Assembly: GCF_905171765.1 (NCBI RefSeq)
Contig: NC_053390.1
Span: forward strand, 308,020,984-308,084,983
DNA length: 64,000 nt
Direction of reading: 5' to 3'
Source of the DNA: Bufo bufo
Lineage: Eukaryota; Chordata; Amphibia; Anura; Bufonidae
Both the position numbers and the translations under genes were made by a program. Position 1 is the stretch's first letter. The number at the start of each line of letters is the position of its first letter. The notes below the pieces were generated by a model. That model made no database searches and was not told the origin of the DNA. It was given only the letters and a program-made list of their open reading frames with translations. Shown piece by piece: positions 47,914 to 59,218 of this stretch.

Positions 47914-48067
47914 GAGAAAGGACGAGATGCCTGCCTTCAACATTACTGAGCGATTGCCCTTTGTCTTAAAGTATCACCACAGACTAAAAAGAGAGGAGAA
48001 GTAAGAGCCACTACTGGGCAAGAAGGATTGGAGACCATACTAGAAGAAGAGTATTGCTTGGCTAAGG

Positions 48068-48073
48068 AATAAA
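48068..48073 (+). terminator. Candidate PPP1R3E polyadenylation signal
   Basis: AATAAA 155 bp after the PPP1R3E stop codon, in the sequence AAGGAATAAAGGGC. It is the first canonical signal downstream. Use is inferred from position only. Confidence 0.45.
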
Positions 48074-48978
48074 GGGCTATAACCCGGAGCAACTGATCAC
48101 ACCTTTACATTCCTTAGTTTGACCTGCTTTGGACATCTGATTTCTGGTGACTACAGAATACATAGAAATATGTGACTATTTTCTGTAGCAGGCCTGCCTA
48201 ATATATTGGGACTGTATAGATAAAGTACAAGGCGGGCGGCTTCCCTTCTGCCTTACATGTGCTCACTAGTGAACGTCACACTTTAGTTATCTATTAGTTA
48301 TGGAGAAACATTGCTTTCAACGGGAACTATGGAAGTGGTTGGGCTATGGGTAAGTGTCTCAGCCCACACACCTACAGGTTGACCTATGCCCTGGACTGAG
48401 GACACAGTAATGCATAGGACGACTGTCACATAGAATTTTTAGGGTTGCTGCCTTTCATGATCTGTCTAGGGAAAAAAAAAGAACACGGCCCAACGATTGA
48501 CTAAATTAGAATGTGTTTTATTTAGGCGCCGTTCCCATCTGCATCCTTATCGCAGTTTCAGTCACATTTGACGGAAAAAATAGTAATAATACCTCAGTAA
48601 TTAATATTTCTGGAAGGGCCCTAGTCTTCATATTCTGCAAGAACGTGATAAAAGAAGAGGGGAAAACAGAAAACAATGGGGTCGGTCAAGAAAATATTAG
48701 TTTACATTTTTATTGCGGTATGTTTTATCCAAAATTGCCTGTACTTAGTGTAAAATGACAGTAGGGATTTCCAAGGTTTTATGTTTGATCATGGTTGTGT
48801 ATGACCTTGCCTTATCTGTGCCCTTAAAATAGCTGAATTGGCAGGACTGGCTCCATTGGGGCACTAGCCTCCACCAGACTCTATCCGTCTCCTAGGAGAG
48901 TGTGGGAAGCCACCACCATCAGCAGGGCCATTTAATCCAGAAAGCTGAGACAGGAGCTGTTGAATGCGATTTAAACAG
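48074..48978. other. Intergenic, no gene seen
   Basis: Contains a Harbinger-like left end at about 48523 (TTTAGGCGCCGTTCCCATCTGC) without a partner. An open frame at 48513-48758 starts inside that repeat and has no recognisable protein features. Confidence 0.5.
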
Positions 48979-49675
48979 GACCTATCGCCTCTCCTGGTGT
49001 AGTAAATACCTGTACTCCACATTAAATGGCCATCTTTTCTTTTATCTCTATGTTGTGCCGTTCCAACTAGAAGTTTATGAATTAACTGTCAACTGGGTGT
49101 TACCATTTGGGGTGTGGCCCTGCACCGTCTGCCAGTGCCAGCACTAATTAGACAGTGTCAGATTGTGCAGGGACATGCACCCAAATGGTCACACCCAGTT
49201 GGACCTTTATTCATAAACTTCTAGTAGGGATAAGGCTTCGTTCACATCACCATTCAGCCTTTCCGAAACGGGGCAGGAAAACGGAAAGGACGGATTCGGC
49301 ACATAACAGAGCCCACGGGCCCCATAGACTATAATGGGGTCCGTTAAAAGAAGATTTTGGAGCGGAGACAAAAGTTGTGCATGCAGGACTTTTGTCTGCC
49401 CTTCAAAAATCTTCTGAGCAGAAACCTAACGGACCCCATTATAGTCTATGGGGTCTGTGGGCTCCGTTCGGCTCAGTTATGTGCCTAATCCGTCCTTTCC
49501 ATTTTCCTGCCCCTAAACGGGGCCAGAGAATGGAAAGGCTGAACGGTGATGTGAACGAAGCCTAATGGAGGAATGCCACAACATACAGTTATAGGAAAAG
49601 ATGCTCCAGAAATATTATTTCATGGAGGATGCAAGTAGTTACTAAAACAGACATGTCAGGAGAGGAGGTGAATTC
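48979..49675. mobile_element. Palindromic MITE interrupted by a younger MITE
   Basis: The left arm holds CTATGTTGTGCCGTTCCAAC, AGAAGTTTATGAATTAAC and the ACTGGGTGTTACCATTTGG block; the right arm holds the complements ACCCAAATGGTCACACCCAG and TTCATAAACTTCTAGTAGG. The right arm resumes after the inserted MITE with GGAATGCCACAACATACAG and ends CAGACATGTCAGGAGAGGAGG. The interior includes a TGTGCAGGGACATGCACCC stretch also found at 16335. Confidence 0.78.
49234..49562. mobile_element. Harbinger-like MITE with TAA duplication, 329-bp hairpin
   Basis: Ends GGCTTCGTTCACATCACCAT and its complement GTGATGTGAACGAAGCC, flanked by TAA at 49231-49233 and 49563-49565. The arms pair across most of the length: CCATAGACTATAATGGGGTCC against GACCCCATTATAGTCTATGG. 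Confidence 0.92.
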
Positions 49676-51073
49676 AAAGTATGCTTAGTGATGGAACAAC
49701 TGCCAAGGCCCCCCATTACTCACGAGAATAGGGGAGTCTGGTCTCCTGTTCTCAGTGAAGACATATCTGCACTCTCCATTAGGCCTCATGAACTTGACCA
49801 TATTGCGGTCGCAAGCCATGAATCTAGGGATGGGCAAGTCAATTCTAATGAATCGATTTGTCTCATCGGCAGGACTTCTTCACCTGGTAAAAAAGCACTG
49901 AACTGCAGCAAGACTGACAGGGCCAAACATTTACACCCGCCTTGACCATTTTCTGCTGGTGCTGCTCCAATTAGTAGAGCTTGGGCACAGGCTCTGTTTC
50001 CGCGCCTGCGCAGGCAGGAAATTGTCAGGGCTAAACAAAATGTCCAGCCCTGTCAACCTTGTGGCAGGTGGAGTCTTCTTCACCTCCGGGGTCAGCCCCT
50101 GCTAGGTTAAGAAGTCCTGCTGATGACACAAATCGATTCACTCATCTCTGCACAGATCCACAAAATATGGATTTCAGCCATGAGTAGAACGGCTAAGAGT
50201 AGGACATGTTCTCTAAGTTGTGGACATCCGCATTTTTATAGATTTTTTGCATTCCTCTAGAAATGAAAGGTAAGAGTGTTCGACCCACAAAAAATGCAGA
50301 TTGTACGTGGATGCCAAATGCGGTCGTGCTCATGAGGCCTAATAGTGTGTGGGAAATCCAGAAGTAGAGGAATGAGCGAGATGGAAGCATAGCTCTAGCC
50401 ATATTACTATTGTTATAAATGGAAACTGACTGACCACAGCTTAAGTGCCTGCCGTGCACCTCTGTCTCTAAAGAGCTGATATTCATACCGCATACAGCTG
50501 TTTATTTCGTTTCTCAGGAGCTACGGCCTTAAAAGCTCAGGGTACAACACAAAACCCATCAGGTGTGTATGGACGAAAAACAAAGAGGAATTGAAAATAA
50601 AATGCTGCCCCTTGGTTAAACAGTTTGCACGGATTGCATCCTCCCTGTTGTTGAGGTTGTCTTCTGACCTGCCTTCTGTAGTAGATCAGTGGCGCGTGAT
50701 ACTTGGGTCCTGGCCATTACTAGGAGGAACACTGCCACACGGCCTCCTGCTGAAACTGATGTGTCTGAGGACTGAGCTGGGACAAGACGGGACTTGTGTA
50801 TTGTATGTGATGTACTTGTATTTCTACTTTTTTGTGACTTTTTTTTTTCATTTAGTGGGTTATTTATTGTAAAATGTTATACAGGCATTTTTGTAACTCC
50901 CATAGAGATGCCTAAAGGGAAAACGTCGTTAAAAACGCCTTACCTACAGCATGCTTTGTTAAAAATGCACAACACAATGCAAAAAAAACCTTCTGAATGT
51001 TATAATTCAATATAGACTGTAAAATAACATCTGGATAAAAAAATCAAAAAAGGCACATGAAAAAAAGCAACCT
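49676..51073. other. Intergenic, no gene seen
   Basis: Includes a repeat with inverted AATCGATTTGTCTCATCGGCAG against CTGATGACACAAATCGATTC (49850-50140) and a Harbinger-like right end at 50325-50342 (TCGTGCTCATGAGGCC then TAA). The open frame at 50591-50872 has no conserved features. Confidence 0.5.
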
Positions 51074-51232
51074 TAAAGGGGTTTCCGGGATTTTCTTATT
51101 TCAGCCCGACACCAGAACCACACAGCTCCGTCCATTGTGTAGAGGGCAATGCTGACTTCTGACAGCAGAGCTACTGTGAAACATCTGGCAGGGGATAGGC
51201 ATCAATATTAAAATCCTGGAAACCCCCTTTAA
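51074..51232. mobile_element. Short MITE, AAAGGGGTTTCC type
   Basis: Ends AAAGGGGTTTCCGGGATTTT and AAAATCCTGGAAACCCCCTTTAA are inverted. The left inner arm is deleted relative to longer copies; CATCAATATTAAAATCC is retained on the right. Confidence 0.78.
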
Positions 51233-51412
51233 GGAAGTATTGTGAGCTCCTTCGTGTAGGGCCAGCTCTGTCATACAATGTGTCCAGATGGCATCAGATA
51301 GACCCCACTGACCTTTAATGGCGTCTAAAGAATAAAGTGAAAAACCTGTGGGTGGAGGCTGATTGGCTGAGGGCACCTGACAGTAGGTCTCCTCCACAGT
51401 TCTTGCCAGCTT

Positions 51413-51768
51413 AAAGGGGTTTTCTGGAAGTACAATATTGATGACCTATAAATCGACAATTTCAGAGGATTTTAAGCAGATTATTTAAAGGGCTGCAGCA
51501 GTGGTACAAGCATCAAGGCCCCATCACAGCGCTGTGCTTGGTATTGGAGCCCAGGCCTCTTCTCTTGAATGGGACTGAGCTGCACCAAGACCATGTGACC
51601 AAAGAACGTAGCATCACTGGACTAGGAAGAGACTGCAGTGCTCACAGGAGCGCCAGGATCCCTTCAAACAACTGATTGGTGAGGGTTGGTCCCCACGGAT
51701 CTGACATTGATGACCTATCCTAAGGATAGGCCATCAATATTTCACTCCCAGAAAACCCATTTAACATC
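51413..51768. mobile_element. Palindromic MITE, AAAGGGGTTTTCTGG type
   Basis: Ends AAAGGGGTTTTCTGGAAGTA and the complement CACTCCCAGAAAACCCATTT. Inner arms: AATATTGATGACCTATAAA against ATGACCTATCCTAAGGATAGG and CCATCAATATTT. The centre contains CACAGCGCTGTGC. Confidence 0.8.
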
Positions 51769-52756
51769 AGGCATTGTATATAGCACCAGTTTAAAGGGGT
51801 TATCCAAACTCTAAGAGATCCCCCCCAATGCCCAGGCCCATCGTATACATTATACTTACCTGCTCCCCGACACACGCGTCGCTCCGGGTTCCAGCTGCCA
51901 GGGAGGCTGGTCACTGTCGCGGTCTGCTATTGGCTGCACCCCAAAACGCTGATCCGCAAAATACAGATGATCTCTATGTGACATTCTTTTTTTTTTTGTG
52001 ATTTCAATGGGTCCGTGTCCGTATTTGCGGCCAAGAATAGGACGTGTTCTATCTTTTGCGGAATGGACAAACTGATGCAGAAAGCACACAGACTTATGCG
52101 TTTTTGCTGAAAAAATATTGCCTATTCTATGCTGAACTTATCTTTACACCCAGCAGAGGTCATGAGGCCTTTTTGGCCTCTGTTGTGATACTGTGCATCA
52201 GTATGCTTGTTTTATGGTATGGAATTCTATTCCATATAAAGGTAAGCAGTAAAAAAACTTATAGCATGCAGCCTAGTTTTCTTTAAATAATGGGAACCCG
52301 TTAGCACGGTATTCTGCATTATGGCTACATGGTGGGAAACGCTGCAGCCTTCTGTAATATATACTCCAGGAGATCCTATACCTCCAATATAGGGCTCTGA
52401 CGTGAAGAGAGCATATCTATGCCCAAATTGCTATCATTCCAATTCACGCATAAAAGTGAAAGCCTATTTTACATTAGAGTCTATAGATTATCTGACTGGC
52501 TAGCACAAATACCACTGAAACATCGAAGATCCTCAGGGAATGAGATGGCTTTGGTAAGCGTGGGCAGACTGCTCAGCACTATGTAAGAGTCTTCGATTTG
52601 TGCATGGTGTTTTGTCTTGTGATTTGTACCGAGTCTAGTATATATATACCATTGCTCATGCAGTAAGCAATATTATATTTAATGTAATGAGAGGGATATT
52701 ATAGAACATATTCCATATGGAACATAGACAATGACATTTTTTTGAACATGTTTATT
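51769..52756. other. Intergenic with a partial Harbinger-like MITE
   Basis: 51950-52110 holds GCTGATCCGCAAAATACAGATG and GGGTCCGTGTCCGTATTTGCGG, internal sequences of the Harbinger-like family, without clear ends. Another element start, AAAGGGGTTATCCAAACTC, is at 51793. No gene. Confidence 0.5.
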
Positions 52757-53080
52757 AAAGGGATTATCCCAAAATGACAGCTTGTCACCTATTTACAGAT
52801 TAGGAGACGTGTCTGAGCTAGGGGTGCACCTAGCTTTTCTGCTACCTGAGGCGAAAACTGAAACGGTGCCCCTCCCTCCCCAATGCCAATTTCTTAACCT
52901 AACCCCTTCCCTTCAGCTCATGGGCCTTTAGCTGCCCCTCTCTTGCCCCTACCTGGTGCTGCCTCAGGCAATCGCCTCACCTGGCCTCATTGGTGGTGCA
53001 CCCCTGGTCTGATCGTAGGGGGAACCAGCGGTTGGACCTATTAGACAGATGATAAATTGTAATTCTGGGACAACCCCTTT
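52757..53080. mobile_element. AAAGGGATTATCCC MITE with a nested hAT MITE
   Basis: Ends AAAGGGATTATCCCAAAATG and TAATTCTGGGACAACCCCTTT are inverted. The interior is split by a 188-bp hAT-type insertion at 52819-53006. A run of 19 C follows directly (53089-53107). Confidence 0.75.
52819..53006. mobile_element. 188-bp hAT-type MITE with 8-bp target duplication
   Basis: Left end TAGGGGTGCACCTAG; right end, complemented, CAGGGGTGCACCACC. Flanked by GTCTGAGC (52811-52818) and GTCTGATC (53007-53014), an 8-bp duplication with one mismatch. The inner arms are similar: TACCTGAGGCG against CGCCTCACCTGG. No coding capacity. Confidence 0.8.
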
Positions 53081-53109
53081 AACTTTCACCCCCCCCCCCC
53101 CCCCCCCTT

Positions 53110-53581
53110 CCCTTCCCTGTCAGGGCAGCCATGTTCTCAGTAACTGAGGGTGTAACTATAGAGCGAGCAGAGGTAGCAGTCACAGCTAGGCTACGGAGCC
53201 TAAGGGGGTCTAAAAATCCCACTGCCCTATCAGAATACACCAGTATTATAAATGGAAGATGGCGTGCTTCTACAAATTTTGCATTGGGGCCATGGAGCGT
53301 CCAGCTTTGCCACTGCCAGTAACTCCATCCCATGGAGCTCATGACATACATCACAGGACTGCATGCTAATAGCGAATTATGTATGATTTACAAATCCAGA
53401 AGAAATAGCGCTAGTGATTCGGTGTTGGGTACCTGGTGATGTAAGAGCAGGCTATGATCTACAGTCACAGAAATGGAAGCTTTCAGGCTGAAATGTACTA
53501 CTTCTACCACTGCATTAGTATGTGTAATGTAGGAGTTGTTCCCACCTCAGAGGCCTTCACGTTGCCTTATACTTATTCTAA
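53110..53581. other. Intergenic, no gene seen
   Basis: No recognisable protein or RNA gene. Confidence 0.5.
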
Positions 53582-53687
53582 AGCCTCATGCAAACGTTCC
53601 TGGAACACGGTCCGTGAGATACCGGGCTGGCATTGCAGGAGCGCACGGCGTCATTGGTTGGTATCTCACGGACGTCTGCATGAGGCT
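53582..53687. mobile_element. 106-bp Harbinger-like MITE with TAA duplication
   Basis: Ends AGCCTCATGCAAACGTTCC and ACGTCTGCATGAGGCT, flanked by TAA on both sides. Interior GGTCCGTGAGATACCGG against the GGTATCTCACGGAC stretch. It also shares GAGCGCACGGCGTCATTGGT with the 25887-26193 hairpin, of which it is a shortened relative. Confidence 0.87.
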
Positions 53688-54295
53688 TAACTGTTGATTG
53701 TTATTGTCTTGTTCAAATTCCGTACAAATAATAAAATACCATATTTATTGAAATATGTACATGACTGAGGCTGGTTTATGCTTCCTGGGAAAAGAAATAT
53801 GCGAATTAGCTTTCCTCCAGAAGGAAAGTGCCAGGCTCTACAGTGCCACCTATAGGTAGCTGTACTTACCCTACTCTGTATTGAAGATGGGCAAGAACTC
53901 TGAAACAGCTGTCTACAGATAAGGTTTGGATGAAAACTACCTCGAGCCTCTTAACTGGGTCAGACATTGACTTACAGGGTAGCTACACAGTTTGATTCCT
54001 GAAGGAGGTCTGCTTTGCATATAGAACAGTCCAAACTGAAGAGGTAAATCAACACTACACCAGCTAGGGCTGAAACGATTTATACTGACAACCCTGCTCT
54101 GATCCGATCATTACAATAGTAGTGTGTCAACGATGATTGAGGAATAGCAGCAATTGATTTTACTATAATCGGGACATTTGTTTCTATTAACATCCCAGGA
54201 AAATAATATCACTTTAAAGTTCAGACAAATGAAATGATAATTATCTGGACATCTATGCCATTAGGGCAATCAGACGTCTGCAGTGTTTGCTGTGG
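53688..54295. other. Intergenic, no gene seen
   Basis: No recognisable protein or RNA gene. Confidence 0.5.
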
Positions 54296-54715
54296 GCTTA
54301 AAGGAAATCTGTCATCAGAAAATGACCTGTTGCTTTATTTCAATTTTTGCACTGGCCTCTAGGTTTAATAGTGGGTCCTGTTCTGTACGGTTAACTTTTC
54401 AGCAGCCATCATATATTAGATAGGATCCACCAATAGCTTATCTGCTCCCTCCTGACCTCTGCACAGGTCACTCAGCATGCCTGGAAAACTCGCCCCTAGC
54501 CAATGAGGTCCCCTGCTGCCCATTGTGTCAATGGCCCATGTGGCTGCTTTCAAAGAAATCAAAGTCGGGATATATTGTAGGCTTAGTGGTCAGTGTGAAA
54601 ACTGCATGATTTTAGGATTTTTATGTAAATATAGACTGTGGCATGGAAAAATAAAAAAATACATCACCCAAAATTGATTAATATAAAAACGTAAGTCATT
54701 TTCTGAAGACACATA
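54296..54715. mobile_element. MITE, AAAGGAAATCTGTCATCAG type
   Basis: Left end TCTGTCATCAGAAAATGACC and right end AAGTCATTTTCTGAAGACAC are inverted with mismatches. Interior mostly unpaired. Non-coding. Confidence 0.6.
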
Positions 54716-55170
54716 ATCACATTCCTTATGAACTCATTCTAGTTACGGTAATTCTTTTTCTCATAATTCTGTGTTGTTTCATTTCTCTGTTACTTCTGAA
54801 TGTTGAATTACAACTGGGCTTTGCCATTCTCCTATGTATGCCTGGGCCACGACATCTGCTGGCGGAATCTGTCTGCGCATATTTGTACTTATTCGCAGAC
54901 TTTCTGCGAACTACAGTCTGAAACACAAAGGCCCTCTTCACATATGTCCGGCGATCCGGTTCAGTTCCCCTCTGGCGTGGTGCAGAAAACTCTGGAGGTG
55001 AACTGAAGTCAGAACTGAACCCATAGTTTTCTATGGAATTATTCACATACATCCGACACATCACTTCTGACACGGATGTCAAATAACATCGGACAGAACA
55101 ACGCTGCATGCTACATCTTTGTGTCCAGCACTATCTCTATATGGAAGCCAGACCTGTGCAGTGAGGTGCA
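54716..55170. other. Intergenic with Harbinger-like fragments
   Basis: 54930-55090 has TCTTCACATATGTCCGGCGATCC on the left and ATTCACATACATCCGACACATC further on, which look like eroded pieces of a MITE related to the Harbinger-like family. No gene. Confidence 0.45.
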
Positions 55171-55265
55171 GTACACGTACTAACGCATCTCAATAAAATA
55201 GAATATCATCGAACAGTTAATTTATTTCAGTAATTCAATTCAAAAAGTGAAACTCATATATATTT

Positions 55266-55800
55266 TATGCACTTATATAGCGCTACTATAATCCTGCAGC
55301 ACTTTACAGACATTAGCATCACGCTGTCCTCAATGGAGCTCACAAACGAAGGTCACTATCAGCAGGGGTGGACTGGGAACCTAAAGTGGCCCTGGAAAAA
55401 AATACTAAAAGTGATTTGTAATCGAGTCCAAATTTATGGAAGGCAGGGCCAGCAATACCATATTGTGGCACATTATACCACCCCAACAGACCCAAATACC
55501 ACAGTCTATCACAAAATACTGCCAGCAGGACAAAATACATCCCCAAAAACTTCCACTGGCCAGCCATGAGGAAGGCTTAGGTGGCCCCCTGGGCATCAGC
55601 CAACTGGGAAATTTCCCTGTAACGTGTATGGCCAACCAGTCCCTGCCTATCAGTATGTCTTTGGAGTGTGGGAGGAAAGGAGGAAACCCATGCAAACATG
55701 GGCAGAACTTACAAACTCCATGCAGATGTTGTCCTTGGTCGGATTCGAACCTCAGCTCTGCAAGTCAACAGTGCTAACCACTGAGCCACTGTGCTCCCTG
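55266..55800 (-). mobile_element. tRNA-derived SINE (minus), with its own insertion
   Basis: On the minus strand from 55797: an A box TGGCTCAGTGG and a B box GGTTCGAATCC, the internal RNA polymerase III promoter of a tRNA-derived SINE. The body follows (ACAACATCTGCATGGAGTTT, CTCCCACACTCCAAAGACAT) and a 3' tail AGCGCTATATAA that resembles the L2 LINE tail at 27570-27600. An unrelated segment of about 250 bp (55362-55615, with TGGACTGGGAACCTAAAGTG) interrupts it. It sits inside one terminal repeat region of the Tc1-like element. Confidence 0.8.
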
Positions 55801-56587
55801 CATATATTATATATATTAATTACACACAGAGTTATCTATTTCAAGCATTTATTTCTTTTAAAGATTATGGCTTACAGCTATTACAATTTTATATAAGACC
55901 ATTTAAAAAAATGTTTTTTAATACATGAATGTTGGCCTACTGAAAAGTATGTCCAATATATACACTTAATACTTGGTCGGGGCTCCTTTTACATGAATTA
56001 CTGCATCAGTGCTGCATGGCATGAAGGCGACCAGCCTGTGGCACTGCTGAGGTGTTATGGAAGCCTAGGTTGCTTTGATGGCTGCTTTCAGCTTGTCTGC
56101 ATTGTTGGGTCTAGTGTCTCATATCTTCCTCTTGACAATATCCCATAGATACTCCATGGGGTTTAGATCAGGCAAGTCATGCACATTGATACCGTAGTTA
56201 TTAAACCAGGGATTGGTACTTTTGGCAGTGTGGGCAGGTGCCAAATCCTGCTGGAAAATGAAATCAGCATCTCCATAAAGCGGAGTAAAGCATGAAATGC
56301 CCTAAATTTCCTGATAGATGGCTGCACTGACTTTGGATATAACATAGTGGACCAACACCAGCATAAGACATGGCTCCCCAAATCATCACTGAGTGTGGAA
56401 ACTTCACACTGGACCTCATGCAACTTGGATTGTGTGCCTCTCCACCCTTCCTCTAGACTCTGGGACCTTGATTTCCAAATGAAATGCCAAATTTACATTA
56501 ATCTAAAAACAGGACTTTGGACTACTGAGCAACAGTCCAGTCCATTTTCTCCTTAGCCTAGGTAAGACGCTTCTGACGTTGTGTCTG

Positions 56588-56914
56588 TTAAAAGTTGTAG
56601 CCCATGTCCTGGATACGTCTGTGTGTAGTGACTCTTGAAGCACTGACTCCATCCACAATCCACTTCTTGTGATTCTCCCTCAAATTCTTGAATGACCTTT
56701 TCTTGTTCGCTTCAAGTCTGCGGTTATCCCTGTCGGTTGTGCATCTTTTTCTACCACACTTTTTTCTTCCTCTCAACTTTCCATTGATATGCTTGGATAC
56801 AGTACTCTGTGAACAACCAGCTTCTTTAGCAATGACCTTTTGTGGCTTACCATCCTTGTGGAGGGTGTCAATAACTGTCTTCAGGACAACTGTCAAGTCA
56901 GCAGTCTTCCCCAT
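56588..56914 (-). pseudogene. N-terminal part of Tc1-like transposase
   Basis: 108-codon open frame starting MGKTADLTVVLKTVIDTLHK. It carries the paired-like DNA-binding domain, with the basic GRKKCGRKRCTT stretch between its two helix-turn-helix halves, and ends in RRIQDMGYNF, after which the frame is lost. The catalytic region downstream (to about 55975) is frameshifted, so it is not a functional gene. Confidence 0.85.
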
Positions 56915-57242
56915 GATTATTTAGCCTACTGAACCTCAATGAGGGACTATTTAAAGGCTTGGGAAACCTTCTCAGGTGTTTTGTGTTGATTAGCTGACTA
57001 GAGTGTGAGACCATGAGTCTAGAATATTGAACTTTTTCACAATATTCAAATTTTCTGAGATATTGACTTTTGGGTTTTCATTAGCTGTAAGCCATAGTCA
57101 TCATCATTAAAAGAAATAGATGCTTGAAATAGATCACTATCTGTGTAATGGACCTATATAATATGAGTTTCACTTTTTGAATTGAATTACTGAAATAAAT
57201 GTACTTTTCGATGATATTCTAATTTATTGAAATGCACCTGTA

Positions 57243-57966
57243 TATCAGTTTTGTCCAGCTCCCGGCCTAAAATAACTAGCTGGCCACAACAATATATGTG
57301 AAGCCAGCCTATATTACAATGAAAGTAAACTTCATGATGTCTTTCTGAGCCGTCTACGGATGTTTGACTGTGAGCTAATCTGTTTGCTAATCACCTTGTC
57401 ACCAAGTAATGACATATTCGCTAGTGCCAGTGTGCACTTGGATAAAGCATATTTTCCACCACAGATGACAGGCCTGACATGTAACCCAATGTTACACAGG
57501 TCTAATAACAAGGCATGGCAGATGTGTTCATGGATATTATATGTAAAGGATATAAGGCCTTAGGATATTGAACATAAAAGGTGCCACATTTTCCATGTCC
57601 CATCTCTCCCTGAGTGTTTGTTACTCATCCCCATTGATTTACCCTCCCCCTGTAGCTGTTTCCTCTCTACCTTCAGCTCCACATTTTATCTTGGCTCCAA
57701 TCCAAATTATAATCTTTTCCACATGTTTTTCCTTTTACTCCCCATAGAACTTGGCCTCTGCCGTGACAGCCTCCCCTCTCCTTCTTACCACCCTCCTTAT
57801 ACTCCCTCACTCTCAGCCCCCCTTTCTTTTCCTTAAACTCATCAGACTTCCCCCTTTCCTAATACACCAGTCTCCTCTGCCACACACAGTCCTTTCATGC
57901 AGCACTCCACAAAAAGTAGAAGCTAAGAGGAAGACGCTGATTTTGGACACTGGATTGTATGTGAAT
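57243..57966. promoter_or_regulatory. Upstream region and presumed 5' UTR of the TWSG1-like gene
   Basis: 57590-57900 is strikingly C/T-rich on the plus strand. No CpG island and no clear TATA box. The likely first exon, with transcription start somewhere before 57967, lies at its right end. Placement is inferred from the exon that follows. Confidence 0.35.
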
Positions 57967-57978
57967 ATGGATTTGAAG
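57967..57978 (+). CDS. TWSG1-like gene, proposed coding exon 1 (4 codons)
   Basis: ATG GAT TTG AAG followed by an excellent donor (AAG|GTATGT). The ATG has A at -3 and G at +4, a good Kozak context. It ends in phase 0, and the next exon opens in phase 0 at 58754. Together they give a 28-residue signal peptide beginning MDLKVKPWHLAGLMLATTYC. Without it the next exon offers only a start at 58781, leaving a 15-residue signal peptide. This exon is an inference from splice sites and frame. Confidence 0.6.
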
Positions 57979-58753
57979 GTATGTTCTGGGGCTTGGAATA
58001 GGTTACATTTATTACAGGTCTGGTCACAATGTGGTTACTCTAAGGTACTTTGGTTAGCTATGCTTTTATATAGGGTTACCATATATGAACCTTCAGAAAA
58101 GATTGGTTATCCCACCACTAGCAGTATCCTTGCTACAGCTAATATAATACTGTGTAGATTCCTAAAAATGTAATGTAAATCCTGTTGTAGGACACAAAAC
58201 ATTAATATTCATGTCCTGGAAAAATATACACATGTTGACCATAATTTAGCAAGGAAAAATACTACTTCACCTTAAGCGAACACGAAATGGAAATATGCCT
58301 CCACCAAATGTTCTATTCCTGGTGAGCTGCAGCATTTATGGAGAAGGCAGAGGACAATGCAAGGTGCCCTGTGCAGATGGTTTCCATTAATAATAAGGAA
58401 GTTACATATAACATGCCATACCAGTGTTCAAAATAATCTTGTGGAGCTGAGTGATTTCTAATGTGCTCCTTCATGTTTCTGGAACCTCTGCCGAAACATA
58501 AAAACTTAAGCGTGAAAGAAGCCTTTATGATTTTACACATTACTTAATGTGAATAGAAGGTGAAGATGTTCTAATCATATGTTGTCTAGAAGGCAAGTAA
58601 CCATCCAACTCCCATGAGTATAGATTTCATTGCATGGCACCCAATAGAATTTTTATCTTAAAATTTTAAGTTATTTTGATACTGTATATGGGTACGGTTA
58701 TGCTTTGCCAAAGTAAAGCCATGATCACTGATGACGTGTTTTATTCTGGACAG

Positions 58754-58873
58754 GTAAAACCATGGCATTTGGCAGGGCTCATGTTGGCCACAACTTACTG
58801 TACTTTCATTTCATCTGTCGCTGGTTGCAACAAAGCTCTCTGTGCAAGTGATGTCAGCAAATGTCTTTTGCAG
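58754..58873 (+). CDS. TWSG1-like gene, coding exon 2 (signal peptide and first cysteines)
   Basis: Twisted-gastrulation proteins are secreted and bind BMPs and chordin outside the cell, tuning BMP signalling. This exon gives the hydrophobic core of the signal peptide (LAGLMLATTYCTFISSVAG). The mature start follows, CNKALCASDVSKCLLQ, nearly identical to TWSG1 and the basis of the family call. Acceptor ATTCTGGACAG, donor CAG|GTAAGA. The start codon is probably in the 12-nt exon at 57967. The protein differs from TWSG1 further on, so a paralog is favoured. Confidence 0.87.
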
Positions 58874-59218
58874 GTAAGATAAAGGGGTAGAACTGCCGAT
58901 TGTGTTTCTCAATGCTAAAGTGAAGTCATAACTGTAAATATTCTGGTTTTACATTTGCTCATTTTTGACATCACTAGTCCTCAAAGTCCAGTCTTCTGCC
59001 ATTTGCATCCAAGCTCCACATTGGACCCATTTCACTTGAGCATATTATGGACTAACTTCTATGGCCTCAAATCCCAGCAGAACTGCAGGTCCAAGCATTT
59101 GAACTAATAGCATCATAGGTCCATATGATGCTGTTAGTTTGAGTGATCAGATCAGTAGTTGAGCTGGAATTTTGATGCAGACGTGCACTCATGTTAGACT
59201 TGTGTGAAAATGGCCTGA

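Larger units (their letters stand above)
55171..57242 (-). mobile_element. Tc1-like transposon with long inverted ends, interrupted by a SINE
   Basis: The ends run CTCAATAAAATAGAATATCATC, then TTTATTTCAGTAATTCAATTC and AAAAAGTGAAACTCATAT, and are repeated inverted at 57165-57242. Minus-strand frame 56914-56588 encodes the N-terminal part of the transposase with a helix-turn-helix: VIAKEAGCSQSTVSKHINGK. Reading on towards 55970 gives, with frameshifts, a D-FIFQQD-like block, a NNYGINVHDLPDLNPMEYLW-like block and a VIHVKGAPTKY-like end. Length without the SINE is about 1.5 kb. Confidence 0.87.

Noticed and set aside
47804..48004. Alternative 66-codon frame overlapping the PPP1R3E C-terminus
   Set aside because: It is out of frame with CBM21; the frame ending GWIHFI matches the family C-terminus.
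50591..51015. Possible gene from frames of 93 and 73 codons
   Set aside because: They have no recognisable domain, are hydrophobic only through T-rich sequence, and lack supporting splice sites.
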